Shown one piece after another: positions 24,561-33,559 of a DNA stretch of 57,811 nt. Below the pieces are notes generated by a model. It was not told where the DNA came from, ran no database searches, and saw only the letters and a program-made list of their open reading frames with translations. Source of the stretch: Methanomassiliicoccaceae archaeon UBA328 (lineage in GTDB: Archaea; Thermoplasmatota; Thermoplasmata; Methanomassiliicoccales; Methanomethylophilaceae); contig DAYM01000003.1 in assembly GCA_002506905.1 (NCBI GenBank), positions 40,419-98,229 on the forward strand, written 5' to 3'. How positions within the stretch are numbered: position 1 is the stretch's first letter; each line of letters begins with the position of its first letter. A program made the position numbers and the translations under genes.

Positions 24561-25066
24561 ACGCAATGAGAGATATTCACATTGATAAGGTAACCGTCAA
24601 CATCGGTGTCGGCGAAGCCGGAGAAAGGCTCGTCAAAGCACAGAAGGTCCTTGACAAAGTAACGGGACAGAAATCTGTCCAGACCATGTCCAAGCATGTG
24701 AACAGGGATCTCGGAATCCGTGTCGGAATGCCCCTCGGTTGCAAAGTGACCCTCAGGGGAGAGAAGGCAGAGGACTTCCTCAGAAAGGCCCTGGCCATCA
24801 GGGAACAGCGCGTCTACGAGTACTCCTTCGACAAGGAAGGCAACATGTCATTCGGTATCTCCGATTACACAGACTTCGAGGGTATGAAATACGACCCCGA
24901 GATCGGTATCTTCGGAATGGATGTCAGCGTCGTCCTGAGAAGGAAAGGCGGAAGGATCTCGACAAGGGCACTCCTGAAAAGGAAGGCACCTGCGTGCCAC
25001 CGTATCGCTCGCGACGAGGGAATCCAGTACATGAAAGATAACTACGAAGTTGAGGTGGTAGAGTGA
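24557..25066 (+). CDS. rpl5: Large-subunit ribosomal protein uL5
   Basis: The 169-aa L5 binds 5S rRNA and contacts the P-site tRNA. IDKVTVNIGVGEAGERL and FGISDYTDFEGMKYDPEIGIFGMDV are characteristic. GGAGG 7 nt upstream supports ATG 24557, which overlaps the S4e stop; an internal ATG at 24566 is less likely. Confidence 0.95.
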   Translation: MNAMRDIHIDKVTVNIGVGEAGERLVKAQKVLDKVTGQKSVQTMSKHVNRDLGIRVGMPLGCKVTLRGEKAEDFLRKALAIREQRVYEYSFDKEGNMSFGISDYTDFEGMKYDPEIGIFGMDVSVVLRRKGGRISTRALLKRKAPACHRIARDEGIQYMKDNYEVEVVE

Positions 25067-25209
25067 AGCCAAAGAGAGAATACGGCAGAACAGTCGGATG
25101 TACCCGCTGCGGACGCAGGAGAGGTATCATCAGGAGATATGGAATGCATCTTTGCCGCCAGTGCTTCAGAGACATGGCCCCGGAACTCGGGTTCAAAAAG
25201 TATTCGTGA
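25063..25209 (+). CDS. rps14: Small-subunit ribosomal protein uS14, zinc-binding type
   Basis: This 48-aa protein begins with GTG at 25063, overlapping the L5 stop as GTGA. It reads KPKREYGRTVGCTRCGRRRG, then MHLCRQCFRDMAPELGFKKYS. The two CxxC pairs bind zinc, as in type Z S14. Its small size and GTG start make it easy to miss, but its position between L5 and S8 is exactly that of S14. Confidence 0.95.
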   Translation: MKPKREYGRTVGCTRCGRRRGIIRRYGMHLCRQCFRDMAPELGFKKYS

Positions 25210-25219
25210 GGTGTGAGAA

Positions 25220-25609
25220 ATGCAGTGCGATCCATTGAACGACGCTATGTGCGTCATGAAAAATGCTGCCCTCAACGGAAAGAGCGAATGTGTTATCCAG
25301 CCCTCCTCCAAACTTATCGGCCGTGTGCTGAAAGTTATGCAGGATCACGGATACATCTACCAGTTCGAGTACGTCGAGGACGGAAAAGCAGGAAAATTCC
25401 GCGTCATGCTCAAAGGAGCGATCAACGACTGCGGTGTAATCAAGCCCAGGTATTCAGTCAAGACGACCGAGATCGAGAAGTTCGAAGCGAGGTTCCTCCC
25501 CGCCCAGGACTTCGGACTCATCGTCATGACGACGACCGCAGGTGTGATCACCCAGGACCGTGCCAAAGAGCTTGGTATCGGCGGAAAACTATTAGTTTAC
25601 GTATATTGA
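25220..25609 (+). CDS. rps8: Small-subunit ribosomal protein uS8
   Basis: The 129-aa S8 binds 16S helix 21. DPLNDAMCVMKNAALNGKSE at the start and TTTAGVITQDRAKELGIGGKLLVYVY at the end are conserved. GAGGTGTGA precedes ATG 25220. Confidence 0.95.
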   Translation: MQCDPLNDAMCVMKNAALNGKSECVIQPSSKLIGRVLKVMQDHGYIYQFEYVEDGKAGKFRVMLKGAINDCGVIKPRYSVKTTEIEKFEARFLPAQDFGLIVMTTTAGVITQDRAKELGIGGKLLVYVY

Positions 25610-25618
25610 GGAATAAAT

Positions 25619-26170
25619 ATGACAGTTGCAGGGAAAATCGAACATACTATCGCCATCCCCGCCGGCGTTACCATCACAGCTGATGGTGAGACGGTAAAGG
25701 TCAAAGGACCTAAGGGCGAACTGAGCAGAGTCTTCGCACACCCGCGCGTCATCGTGAAGGTAGAGGAAGCTGACGTAAAGGTCAGCTGCGAGTACCCTAG
25801 GATCAAAGATAAAGCTATGGTCGGAACCTTCGTGGCACACATCAACAACATGATCAAAGGTGTCACGGTAGGATTCACATACGGTCTTAAGGTCGTCTTC
25901 TCACACTTCCCGATGAAAGTCGCAGTCAAGGGAGACCGCGTCGAGATCAACAACTACATGGGAGGCCATGACCCCCGCTACGCAAAGATCGTAGGGGACT
26001 GTAAGGTCAAGGTGAGCGGTGCTGACGTTACCGTCGAGGGAATCAGCATCGAAGCCTGCGGACAGACCGCAGCAAACCTTGAGAAGGCCACATCCAGGCT
26101 CGGTTTCGACAAGAGAACGTTCCAGGACGGAATCTACATCGTCCACAAATCACACAAGGTGAAAGAATGA
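25619..26170 (+). CDS. rpl6: Large-subunit ribosomal protein uL6
   Basis: The 183-aa L6 consists of two similar domains near the factor-binding site. GVTITADGETVKVKGPKGELSR and AKIVGDCKVKVSGADVTVEGI are recognisable, with the conserved KRTFQDGIYI close to the end. The stop overlaps the L32e start. Confidence 0.95.
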   Translation: MTVAGKIEHTIAIPAGVTITADGETVKVKGPKGELSRVFAHPRVIVKVEEADVKVSCEYPRIKDKAMVGTFVAHINNMIKGVTVGFTYGLKVVFSHFPMKVAVKGDRVEINNYMGGHDPRYAKIVGDCKVKVSGADVTVEGISIEACGQTAANLEKATSRLGFDKRTFQDGIYIVHKSHKVKE

Positions 26171-26865
26171 CCGTGAAAACATTCGCAGATCTTACAGGTC
26201 TCAAAGAGGGCAACATCGATGAGCTGAAGACCATCGGTATCAACAACGTCGATGAGCTGAAAGCAGCCCTCTCGGATGACGCCAAGGTCAAAGAGATTAT
26301 CAAGACGCTCTCCGGAGTCGGTCCCAAGACCGTCGAAAACTGGAAGGCATCTTTCAGCGAGGCAGCCCCCGCTGCAGAGCCTAAGAAGAAAGAGTCCAAG
26401 AAGAAAGCAGAGGCAGAGACAGAGGTCGTCGAGACCGAGGTCGTCGAAGCCGGAGCCTACAAAGCGAAGGCAAAACCCGAGCTCAGCGAGGAGACAACAG
26501 ATGCACTTGCAAAGAGGGCAATGGTCTCCGGACGCAGGCCTGCATTCAAGAGACAGGAATGGTTCAGATACTCCAAACTCGGAGAGAAATGGAGAAAACC
26601 CAAGGGTATCCACTCCAAGATGAAGAGATGTCTGAAGAGACGCTCACCGATGGTCGACATCGGATACCGCGGACCCGTTTCCGTAAGGAACCTCCACCCG
26701 TCGGGATTCGAAGAGGTCCTCGTCTACAACGTAGAAGGGCTCGAGAACATCGACCCCAAGGTACAGGCAGTCCGCATCGGCGGTACGGTCGGTACCAAGA
26801 AGAGGATCGCCATTGAGGACAGGGCCGCAGAGCTCGGCATCAGGGTTCTCAACAGGATGGTGTGA
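26167..26865 (+). CDS. rpl32e: Large-subunit ribosomal protein eL32 with N-terminal HhH extension
   Basis: The 232-aa protein has two parts. Residues about 1-60 form a helix-hairpin-helix module (LTGLKEGNIDELKTIGINNV, ending LSGVGPKTVENWK). A Glu/Lys-rich linker (60-110) leads to the standard L32e domain (RPAFKRQEWFRYSKLGEKWR to the end). Ordinary L32e is about 130 aa. An HhH extension is known in Halobacteria and some Thermoplasmata. It may add RNA or DNA contacts. Confidence 0.93.
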   Translation: MTVKTFADLTGLKEGNIDELKTIGINNVDELKAALSDDAKVKEIIKTLSGVGPKTVENWKASFSEAAPAAEPKKKESKKKAEAETEVVETEVVEAGAYKAKAKPELSEETTDALAKRAMVSGRRPAFKRQEWFRYSKLGEKWRKPKGIHSKMKRCLKRRSPMVDIGYRGPVSVRNLHPSGFEEVLVYNVEGLENIDPKVQAVRIGGTVGTKKRIAIEDRAAELGIRVLNRMV

Positions 26866-26867
26866 AC

Positions 26868-27329
26868 ATGTCAGATCTGAAGAACCAGAGAAGAATGGCA
26901 GCCGATATCCTCGGCTGCGGTGAGAACAGGGTCTGGATCAATCCGGACAAACTCGAGGAAGTCGAGGACTGTATCACCCGCGCAGACATCCGCATGGCGG
27001 TCGATTCCGGTCTTATCAAGGCGAAAGCCAAGAACGGAACATCGAAAGGAAGGATGAGATACGCTGCAGGCCAGAAGGCCAGCGGTAAGAGAAAGGGACC
27101 CGGTTCGAGGAAAGGAACAGCAAACGCACGCGTTTCTGACAAGAGCAGGTGGATGGCCACGATCAGGCCCATCCGTGAGGAACTGAAGGCTCTCAGGGCC
27201 GACGGCAAGATCACACCCTCTGTATACAGGCTGTACTACAGGAGAGCCAAGGGAGGAGTTTACAAGTCCCGCAGGAATCTCAAACAGCACATGATCGCCG
27301 AAGGTTACCTTAAGGAGGAGGAGAACTGA
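26868..27329 (+). CDS. rpl19e: Large-subunit ribosomal protein eL19
   Basis: The 153-aa protein starts SDLKNQRRMAADILGCGENRVW, the L19e signature, and continues with a very basic region (KASGKRKGPGSRKGTANARV). It is specific to archaea and eukaryotes. ATG 26868 is chosen; a GTG at 26862 overlapping the L32e stop is also possible. Confidence 0.93.
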   Translation: MSDLKNQRRMAADILGCGENRVWINPDKLEEVEDCITRADIRMAVDSGLIKAKAKNGTSKGRMRYAAGQKASGKRKGPGSRKGTANARVSDKSRWMATIRPIREELKALRADGKITPSVYRLYYRRAKGGVYKSRRNLKQHMIAEGYLKEEEN

Positions 27330-27829
27330 TGGCTACAGGACCAAGATATAAAGTTGCGTTCCGCAGAAGAAGAGAGTGCCGTACTGACTACTACGCACGC
27401 CGTAAGCTCCTTACGAGCCACGAGGCAAGGGCAGTCGTCAGAAGGTCCAATAAGAACATCACCGTCCAGTTCGCAGAGTTCGGAATGGAAGGAGATAAGA
27501 TCGTAGTATCGGCAAGCACCAAAGAGCTCGTCAAGATGGGATGGACACACTCGTGTTCCTCCGTTCCCGCGGCGTACCTCGTAGGATACCTTGCCGGTAA
27601 GAAAGCAGTTAAAGCAGACATCGAGTACGCAGTGCTCGATATCGGTATGCAGAACCCCCAGCACGGAGGAGTACTCTTCGCCGTCGCAAAGGGAATGAAC
27701 GATGCCGGTGTCGAAGTGCCCGCTTCCGACGAGGTCATGCCCGCAGAGGACAGGCTTTACGGAAAGCACATCGATGATGCTATCAAGGGCGATGTAAAAG
27801 CCCTCATTGACAAGATGGAGGCTGAGTGA
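27329..27829 (+). CDS. rpl18: Large-subunit ribosomal protein uL18
   Basis: The 166-aa L18 binds 5S rRNA with L5. GPRYKVAFRRRRECRTDYYARRKLL is the archaeal L18/Rpl5 start, and ARAVVRRSNKNITVQFAEFG the RNA-binding strand. It overlaps L19e by one base. Confidence 0.94.
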   Translation: MATGPRYKVAFRRRRECRTDYYARRKLLTSHEARAVVRRSNKNITVQFAEFGMEGDKIVVSASTKELVKMGWTHSCSSVPAAYLVGYLAGKKAVKADIEYAVLDIGMQNPQHGGVLFAVAKGMNDAGVEVPASDEVMPAEDRLYGKHIDDAIKGDVKALIDKMEAE

Positions 27830-27830
27830 A

Positions 27831-28514
27831 ATGGATTGGATCCCTAAGACAAGACTGGGGCAAATGGTCCTCAACGGTGAGATCACAACCATGAGCGATG
27901 CACTTGCTACAAGGCTCCCTCTCCGCGAAGCGGAGATCGTGGACATCCTTCTCCCCGACCTGAAAGACGAGGTCATCGACCTCAACATGGTCCAGAGGAT
28001 GACCGACTCCGGAAGGAGGGTCAGGTTCGCGGTGACATGTATCGTCGGTAACGGCGACGGATTCATCGGAATCGGAAGAGCAAAAGGTAAAGAGGTCGGA
28101 CCTTCGATCAAGAAGGCCATCGACAACGCGAAACTGAACATCATCGAGATCAAGAGAGGATGCGGTTCGTGGGAATGCGGATGCGGCGAGCCCCATTCGT
28201 TCCCTTACGAAGTGATCGGACGTACCGGATCTGTAACTGTCTATCTCAAACCTGCACCTCAGGGTATCGGCCTTGCGGTCGGAGACGTCGCCAAGAGCCT
28301 CCTGACCATCGCCGGTGTCAAAGATGCATGGGGCTTCGCAAGAGGAAACACCAAGACGAAGGTCAACTACGCCATGGCAACCTTTGAAGCACTGAAAGAG
28401 ACAGCCCGTATGAGAGTCACGGACGAGCAGGCAGAAAAGCTTCACATCGTATCCGGACCTGTTGGACTTTCGATCGAAGAGACCGATGCTACCAACTACG
28501 AACAGGAGGAGTGA
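27831..28514 (+). CDS. rps5: Small-subunit ribosomal protein uS5
   Basis: The 227-aa S5 acts in decoding accuracy. It has the double-stranded RNA-binding-like domain (RRVRFAVTCIVGNGDGFIGIG) and the C-terminal S5 domain (GLAVGDVAKSLLTIAGVKDAW). ATG 27831 is 1 nt after the L18 stop; the upstream extension of the frame lies inside rpl18. Confidence 0.95.
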   Translation: MDWIPKTRLGQMVLNGEITTMSDALATRLPLREAEIVDILLPDLKDEVIDLNMVQRMTDSGRRVRFAVTCIVGNGDGFIGIGRAKGKEVGPSIKKAIDNAKLNIIEIKRGCGSWECGCGEPHSFPYEVIGRTGSVTVYLKPAPQGIGLAVGDVAKSLLTIAGVKDAWGFARGNTKTKVNYAMATFEALKETARMRVTDEQAEKLHIVSGPVGLSIEETDATNYEQEE

Positions 28515-28516
28515 AG

Positions 28517-28981
28517 ATGGCATACGCAGTCATTCGTGTCCGCGGACAGCCCGATGTCAACTACAACATCGCACACACAATGGAACTCATGGGCCTTAAC
28601 AGGGTCAACCACTGTGTGATCGTCCCCGAGAACGCATCAACAAAAGGAATGCTCCAGAAGATCAAGGACTACTGTACCTGGGGAGAGATCAACGAGGAGA
28701 CCCTCGCCGCACTTATCCGCGCACGCGGAAAACTTGCCGGCGACAAGGACCTCACCGACGACTACCTCAAGGAGAACACGGAGTTCGATTCTATCGACGC
28801 GCTTTCCAAAGCAATCATTGAGAACAACTACAGACTGAGAGATGTTGAGGCAGCAAAGCCCGTCTTCCGTCTCCACCCCCCTGTAAAGGGATACGAAGGA
28901 AACAAGCGTTCCTTCCAGAACGGCGGAGCACTTGGATACAGGGCAGCAGCGATCAACGATCTCATCAACAGGATGCTGTGA
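28517..28981 (+). CDS. rpl30: Large-subunit ribosomal protein uL30
   Basis: The 154-aa archaeal-length L30 has AVIRVRGQPDVNYNIAHTMELMGLNRVNHC and the long C-terminal extension with FRLHPPVKGYEGNKRSF shared with eukaryotic L7. GGAGGAG lies 7 nt before ATG 28517. Confidence 0.94.
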   Translation: MAYAVIRVRGQPDVNYNIAHTMELMGLNRVNHCVIVPENASTKGMLQKIKDYCTWGEINEETLAALIRARGKLAGDKDLTDDYLKENTEFDSIDALSKAIIENNYRLRDVEAAKPVFRLHPPVKGYEGNKRSFQNGGALGYRAAAINDLINRML

Positions 28982-28991
28982 GGTGTAAGAG

Positions 28992-29414
28992 ATGCCAAGC
29001 AGAACCAAGAAAATGAGAGGATCTAGGACACACGGACGCGGTAAGAAATCCGGACGTGGTGCAGGTATCATCGGCGGTCACGGTCAGGCAGGTCTTTGTA
29101 AGACAGGCAAGATCGGTATGCTGAAGTATGACAGGGACCACTATGGAAGACACGGTTTCAAGAGACCCCAGTGCATGGTAGAGGCAAACTCCACCATCAA
29201 TGTGGCAGAGCTCGAGGAACAGGCCGATCGTCTGATCGAGATGGGATTCGGAGCAAAACAGGGGGATATCTATAATATCAACCTTACCGATGCAGGCATA
29301 GACAAACTGCTCGGAAACGGATCCATCAGTGTGGCCGTCAATGTCACCGTGGCAGAGGCTTCCGCGAAAGCACGCGAGAAACTCGAGGCCGCGGGTGGCA
29401 GCATTGTCGAGTAA
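28992..29414 (+). CDS. rpl15: Large-subunit ribosomal protein uL15
   Basis: The 140-aa L15 starts with the archaeal SRTKKMRGSRTHGRGKKSGRG and has GRHGFKRP further on. L15 is a late assembly core protein of 50S. It uses a TAA stop, unlike most of its neighbours, and is followed 24 nt later by secY. Confidence 0.95.
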   Translation: MPSRTKKMRGSRTHGRGKKSGRGAGIIGGHGQAGLCKTGKIGMLKYDRDHYGRHGFKRPQCMVEANSTINVAELEEQADRLIEMGFGAKQGDIYNINLTDAGIDKLLGNGSISVAVNVTVAEASAKAREKLEAAGGSIVE

Positions 29415-29438
29415 GTTTGAATCGAGGAGTAGATTGGG

Positions 29439-30974
29439 ATGGATGAACAACCTAGCCTGTTGTATAAGGTAAAACCTATAAGTGACAGGCTCCCCGCCGT
29501 CAAACGTCCTGAGGGCCATGTGCACTTCAGGACGAAGATGATGTGGGTCATCGTCGTGTTGGTCGTGTACTTCATAATGACCAATGTGTACGTATTTGGA
29601 CTGGATCAATCGGAATCGCTTGATCTGTTCGCACAGTACAGGACCATCATGGCAGGAGCGTCAGGAACGATCCTGCAGCTCGGTATTGGGCCCATCGTCA
29701 CAGCCTCGATCATAATGCAGCTGTTTGTGGGAGCGAAGATCATTAAACTCGATCTCACGAGCAGAAAAGACAAAGCATGCTATCAGTCCGTCCTTAAACT
29801 GTTGGTCATAGTGATGATCTTGGTGGAGGCTATCCCCCAGGTATTCGGTTACCTGGAACCCTCCGACACCTTCGTCTCGACCTTCGGCTCGGCCGGAGCT
29901 AAACTGTTGATCATCCTTCAGTTGTGCATCGGATCGTATCTGGTGTTCCTGTTCGATGAGGTGGTCTCCAAGTGGGGTATCGGAAGCGGTATCTCACTGT
30001 TCATCGCCGCGGGAGTTTCCCAGGCGGTGTTCACGGGAGCATTGAACTGGTATGCGTATGACTCATCGGCAGCAATGTCGTTGTCGAATCCGCCTGCCGG
30101 TACGATCCCCAAGGCCATCTACATCATCATGAACACAAGTTCGGCCGAAATGGCAAGCGGAGGATATGAAACGATCTTCCTGGGTCAACCAAACCCAATG
30201 ATCGCGCTGATAGGAACGATAGTGATCTTCCTAGTAGTGGTGTATCTGGAATCCAGTCGTATCGAACTGCCGCTGTCTCACGGTAACGCGAGAGGCGCGA
30301 GAGGCAGATATCCGATCAAGCTGATGTACGCAAGCAATATCCCGGTCATTCTGATGTCCGCGTTGCTCGCCAACATAAGTATGATCGCCCTGCTCCTGTA
30401 CAGCAACGACTTCCTTTCGAGTATACCGCTCATAGGAGGGAACAGTGCTATCGGATACTTCGAAGCTGATTCGACAACGGCGTCGGGAGGATTGGCATGG
30501 TATCTGTCGGCCCCGCAGGGGTTGACGGATTGGCTGATGCCTATCCTTGATCCTGCCTCGTACGGTAACAGCCATACGGTGTTGGAGAACCTGTGTCACG
30601 TGTTGGTATACGGCAGCGTGATGATCATGGGTTCGATCATGTTCGCCAAGTTCTGGGTCGAGACGACAAATCTCGGATCGGAAGCAGTTGCGAATCAGAT
30701 CCAGAGAAGCGGCATGCAGATACCCGGATTCCGTAGAGACCCCCGTGTGCTCAAGCGTGTGTTGGAAAGATACATTCCTACCATCACCATACTTTCGGGA
30801 GCCTTGATCGGAGGATTGGCTGCCTGTGCCGATATGATCGGTACGACAGGTAATGCGTCGGGTACAGGTCTGCTGTTGGCAGTAGGTATCCTGATCCACT
30901 TCTACGAGGCCGTCGGCCGCGAGCAGATGATGGAGATGAACCCTGTCATGAGAGGCTTCTTCGGAGGAGAGTGA
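29439..30974 (+). CDS. secY: Protein translocase subunit SecY
   Basis: This 511-aa membrane protein forms the Sec translocation channel with SecE and Sec-beta. It has about ten membrane segments; the amphipathic start (KVKPISDRLPAVKRPEG), GIGPIVTASIIMQL, the cytosolic loop HGNARGARGRYPIKLMYASNIP and the late RRDPRVLKRVLERYIP are visible. GAGGAG precedes the ATG. Its position after L15 is universal. Confidence 0.96.
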   Translation: MDEQPSLLYKVKPISDRLPAVKRPEGHVHFRTKMMWVIVVLVVYFIMTNVYVFGLDQSESLDLFAQYRTIMAGASGTILQLGIGPIVTASIIMQLFVGAKIIKLDLTSRKDKACYQSVLKLLVIVMILVEAIPQVFGYLEPSDTFVSTFGSAGAKLLIILQLCIGSYLVFLFDEVVSKWGIGSGISLFIAAGVSQAVFTGALNWYAYDSSAAMSLSNPPAGTIPKAIYIIMNTSSAEMASGGYETIFLGQPNPMIALIGTIVIFLVVVYLESSRIELPLSHGNARGARGRYPIKLMYASNIPVILMSALLANISMIALLLYSNDFLSSIPLIGGNSAIGYFEADSTTASGGLAWYLSAPQGLTDWLMPILDPASYGNSHTVLENLCHVLVYGSVMIMGSIMFAKFWVETTNLGSEAVANQIQRSGMQIPGFRRDPRVLKRVLERYIPTITILSGALIGGLAACADMIGTTGNASGTGLLLAVGILIHFYEAVGREQMMEMNPVMRGFFGGE

Positions 30975-30975
30975 A

Positions 30976-31656
30976 ATGCCTAACCCCGGATCTCCGGAGC
31001 AGATGCAGAAGATGCAGGAAGCCATGCCGGCAATGCCCAAGGGCACAATGATCGGCATGGTGTTCGTCCTGATCATCATGATGGCTGTCATGATGTTCAG
31101 GGACCCCCTCGGGGCCGCATTGAACTATGTCTTCTGCGTCATCGACTTCGGCGGGGAACTCCCCGTCTTCACGCTGGTCATTGCAGGATTGATAATGATC
31201 ACGCTGAGTACAGTGGTAAGGAGTTTCATCACCGACCCTATAGCACAGGCAAAGATACAGCAGGAACAGTCGGCATTCAATGCCGAGCTCCGCCAGGCAA
31301 GACAGGAGAACAACCTCTTCAAACTGAAGAAGCTCCAGGAACAGCAGCCTGAGATGATGGCCAAGTCCATGAAGACAAGCACGGACCAGATGAAGATCAT
31401 GCCGGTAACGATGATCCTCATCATGCCCATGTATGCTTGGATCCTGTACTTCGTGACCCACACCGCAGATGCTTCCAGTCTCTACGTCACAATGCCCTGG
31501 GGAACACTGAACCTGCTCGACTCGGCAATGGGATTCATGCCCTACTGGATCATCATCTATACAATGATCAGCCTGCCTATCGGACAGCTCGAGAACAGGT
31601 TCGTAAGGTACTATCTCCTGAAGAAGCGCCTGAAGCAGTTGGATGCTGTGCACTGA
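30976..31656 (+). CDS. DUF106 Oxa1/YidC/EMC3-like membrane insertase
   Basis: The 226-aa protein has a membrane segment near 25-42, another near 60-80, a cytosolic coiled coil (AKIQQEQSAFNAELRQARQENNLFKLKKL) and a C-terminal pair of membrane segments with the MPMYAWILYFVTHT and LPIGQLENRF regions. DUF106 is the archaeal member of the Oxa1 superfamily. The methionine-rich hydrophilic face is typical of insertases. It is 1 nt after secY, as in many archaea. Confidence 0.9.
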   Translation: MPNPGSPEQMQKMQEAMPAMPKGTMIGMVFVLIIMMAVMMFRDPLGAALNYVFCVIDFGGELPVFTLVIAGLIMITLSTVVRSFITDPIAQAKIQQEQSAFNAELRQARQENNLFKLKKLQEQQPEMMAKSMKTSTDQMKIMPVTMILIMPMYAWILYFVTHTADASSLYVTMPWGTLNLLDSAMGFMPYWIIIYTMISLPIGQLENRFVRYYLLKKRLKQLDAVH

Positions 31657-31666
31657 AGGTCGAATA

Positions 31667-32203
31667 ATGAGGATAACCATAAGCGGCCCTCCCGGTTCCG
31701 GGAAGACCACCACGTGTAAGATGCTGTCCGAGGAACTCGGTCTGAAGGCTGTGGTCTTCGGACAGTTCTTCCGTGAAATGGCCGCTGAAAGGGGACTCAC
31801 CCTCGGAGAATTCGGAGCTTTGGCCGAGAATGATTCGACGATAGACAAAACAATTGATTCCAAGATATTGGAGGTCGCCCGTGCGAACTCCGATATCATT
31901 CTGGAATCAAGGCTTTCCGCTTATATGCTTACCAGGAACGGGATACCCGCGTTCAGGATATATCTGAGTGCAAGTCCCGAGGTCAGGATGGCAAGGGTCG
32001 GAGTGCGCGAAGGCGAATCGCTTGACGATGCAGTCCGCAAGACCATTGAACGTCAGGCTTCCGAGGCCAAGCGTTATAAGATGTATTACGACATAGACAT
32101 AGACGATCTGAGCGTCTACGATCTCGTGATCTCGACCGATCATCTGAATCCGGATCAGGTCACGGCAAAGATCCTCGATGCTTTGAAGGAATGTAAATGC
32201 TGA
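31667..32203 (+). CDS. cmk: Cytidylate kinase, archaeal type
   Basis: The 178-aa P-loop kinase (GPPGSGKTTTCKMLSEELG, residues 6-24) phosphorylates CMP/dCMP. ILESRLSAYMLTRNGIPAFRIYLSAS and the lid VGVREGESLDDAVRKT match archaeal Cmk. The start ATG 31667 is supported by the length before the P-loop. The adk gene usually found near here is instead at about 49.6 kb. Its stop overlaps cbf5. Confidence 0.92.
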   Translation: MRITISGPPGSGKTTTCKMLSEELGLKAVVFGQFFREMAAERGLTLGEFGALAENDSTIDKTIDSKILEVARANSDIILESRLSAYMLTRNGIPAFRIYLSASPEVRMARVGVREGESLDDAVRKTIERQASEAKRYKMYYDIDIDDLSVYDLVISTDHLNPDQVTAKILDALKECKC

Positions 32204-33195
32204 TAAAGGACCCCAAGACCCTGCCCGATAAATGGGGAAAGAGACCGTCCGACCGTTCTATGGGAGAACTTCTCAACGCCGGCGTGATAGCTTTGGATAA
32301 GCCATCAGGTCCGACATCCCATCAGGCGACGGCTTGGGTAAAGACCGCCATACACACCGACAAGGTGAGTCACGGCGGAACATTGGATCCCTATGTGAGC
32401 GGCGTTCTTCCCATTTGTACGGGAAAGGCGGTCCGTCTGACGGATGTGGTCCTTTCTTCCGATAAGGAATATATCTGTCTCATGAGGCTCCATGCCGACC
32501 GTCCCGAGAAGAGGGTGCGCGAGGTCATGGGAAAGTTCCAGGGGAAGATATACCAGCTTCCTCCGGTCAGGTCCGCCGTCAAGAGGCAGCTCAGGATCAG
32601 GACCATCAAAGAACTGGAGATCCTGGAATTCCGCGGAAGGGAGATCTTGTTCAGGGTCTCCTGCGATGCGGGAACATACATCCGTACATTTTGCATCGAT
32701 ATCGGAGAGGTGCTCGGGTGCGGTGCGAACATGGAGGAACTGAGACGTTCCCGTTCCGGCCGTATGACCGAGGACATGGCGGCATCGCTTCAGGACCTAA
32801 CCGACGCATACATATTCTGGCAGCAGGACGGCCGCGAGACCTGGCTCAGAAGTCTGGTCCAGCCGATGGAGGTCCTCGTGGATCCCCTTCCCAAGGTCAT
32901 AGTGAAGGCCACTGCGGTAGATGCGATCTGCCACGGTGCCGATCTGAATGTCAAAGGAATTCATATATTGGATGAGGACATCAGGAAGAACGCCCTTGTC
33001 GCAATGATGACCGCCAGGGGAGAACTCATTGCATTGGGCAAGATGCAGATGTCGACCCCCAAGGTCATGGCGGCGGAACAGGGTGTCGCCGTACAGACGA
33101 CACGTGTGTTCATGGGCTGCGGCCATTACCCCAAGATGTGGAAGTACTCGACCGATCTCGAAGAGGTCGATGACGGGGCCTTCGATAAAGCATAA
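32197..33195 (+). CDS. cbf5: rRNA/tRNA pseudouridine synthase Cbf5
   Basis: The 332-aa catalytic subunit of H/ACA ribonucleoproteins also modifies tRNA U55. Catalytic Asp lies in HGGTLDPYVSGVLPICTGKA (about residues 64-83), DAGTYIRTFCIDIG is the KS-type motif, and a C-terminal PUA domain starts near 240 (LPKVIVKATAVDAICHGADL). L14e and L34e, which flank cmk in many archaea, are absent. It ends the superoperon with a TAA stop. Confidence 0.95.
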   Translation: MLIKDPKTLPDKWGKRPSDRSMGELLNAGVIALDKPSGPTSHQATAWVKTAIHTDKVSHGGTLDPYVSGVLPICTGKAVRLTDVVLSSDKEYICLMRLHADRPEKRVREVMGKFQGKIYQLPPVRSAVKRQLRIRTIKELEILEFRGREILFRVSCDAGTYIRTFCIDIGEVLGCGANMEELRRSRSGRMTEDMAASLQDLTDAYIFWQQDGRETWLRSLVQPMEVLVDPLPKVIVKATAVDAICHGADLNVKGIHILDEDIRKNALVAMMTARGELIALGKMQMSTPKVMAAEQGVAVQTTRVFMGCGHYPKMWKYSTDLEEVDDGAFDKA

Positions 33196-33220
33196 CTATC
33201 TGTGATGCTTATCCGACGGT

Positions 33221-33559
33221 ATGGCACTTTTCGAGAAGAAGACGGTCTTGTTCAGCGAGAAGCAGCTTTCGGTCGGAGAATTCGATCCCACCAAACCCGG
33301 CTGCTATGACAATGTCAAGACCTTCCCCATCGCAGTGAAGCCCAGGAAGGCACTTTATTATTCTTTCAAGAGCAACATTCCCACTTCCATCGTGTTTGCC
33401 AACAGCGATAATTCATCGGTCTACCACAAAGAGGATCAGACCGAGATAGAGGACGGTCCGATCCCAACAGGCAATAACAAGGAGATGGGATTGATCCTCG
33501 GCGTCTACCCCGGCGACAAGGCCAAGGTGGACATAGAGATCTGGATGGAAAAGGCATGA
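33221..33559 (+). CDS. Small protein of unknown function
   Basis: The 112-aa protein has no membrane segment and looks mainly beta-stranded (KTVLFSEKQLSVGEFDPTKP, ALYYSFKSNIPTSIVFANSD, LGVYPGDKAKVDIEIWMEKA), suggesting a jelly-roll or beta-sandwich. It overlaps the next membrane protein by 4 bp (ATGA), so the two are translationally coupled and probably act together. I do not recognise a family. Confidence 0.7.
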   Translation: MALFEKKTVLFSEKQLSVGEFDPTKPGCYDNVKTFPIAVKPRKALYYSFKSNIPTSIVFANSDNSSVYHKEDQTEIEDGPIPTGNNKEMGLILGVYPGDKAKVDIEIWMEKA

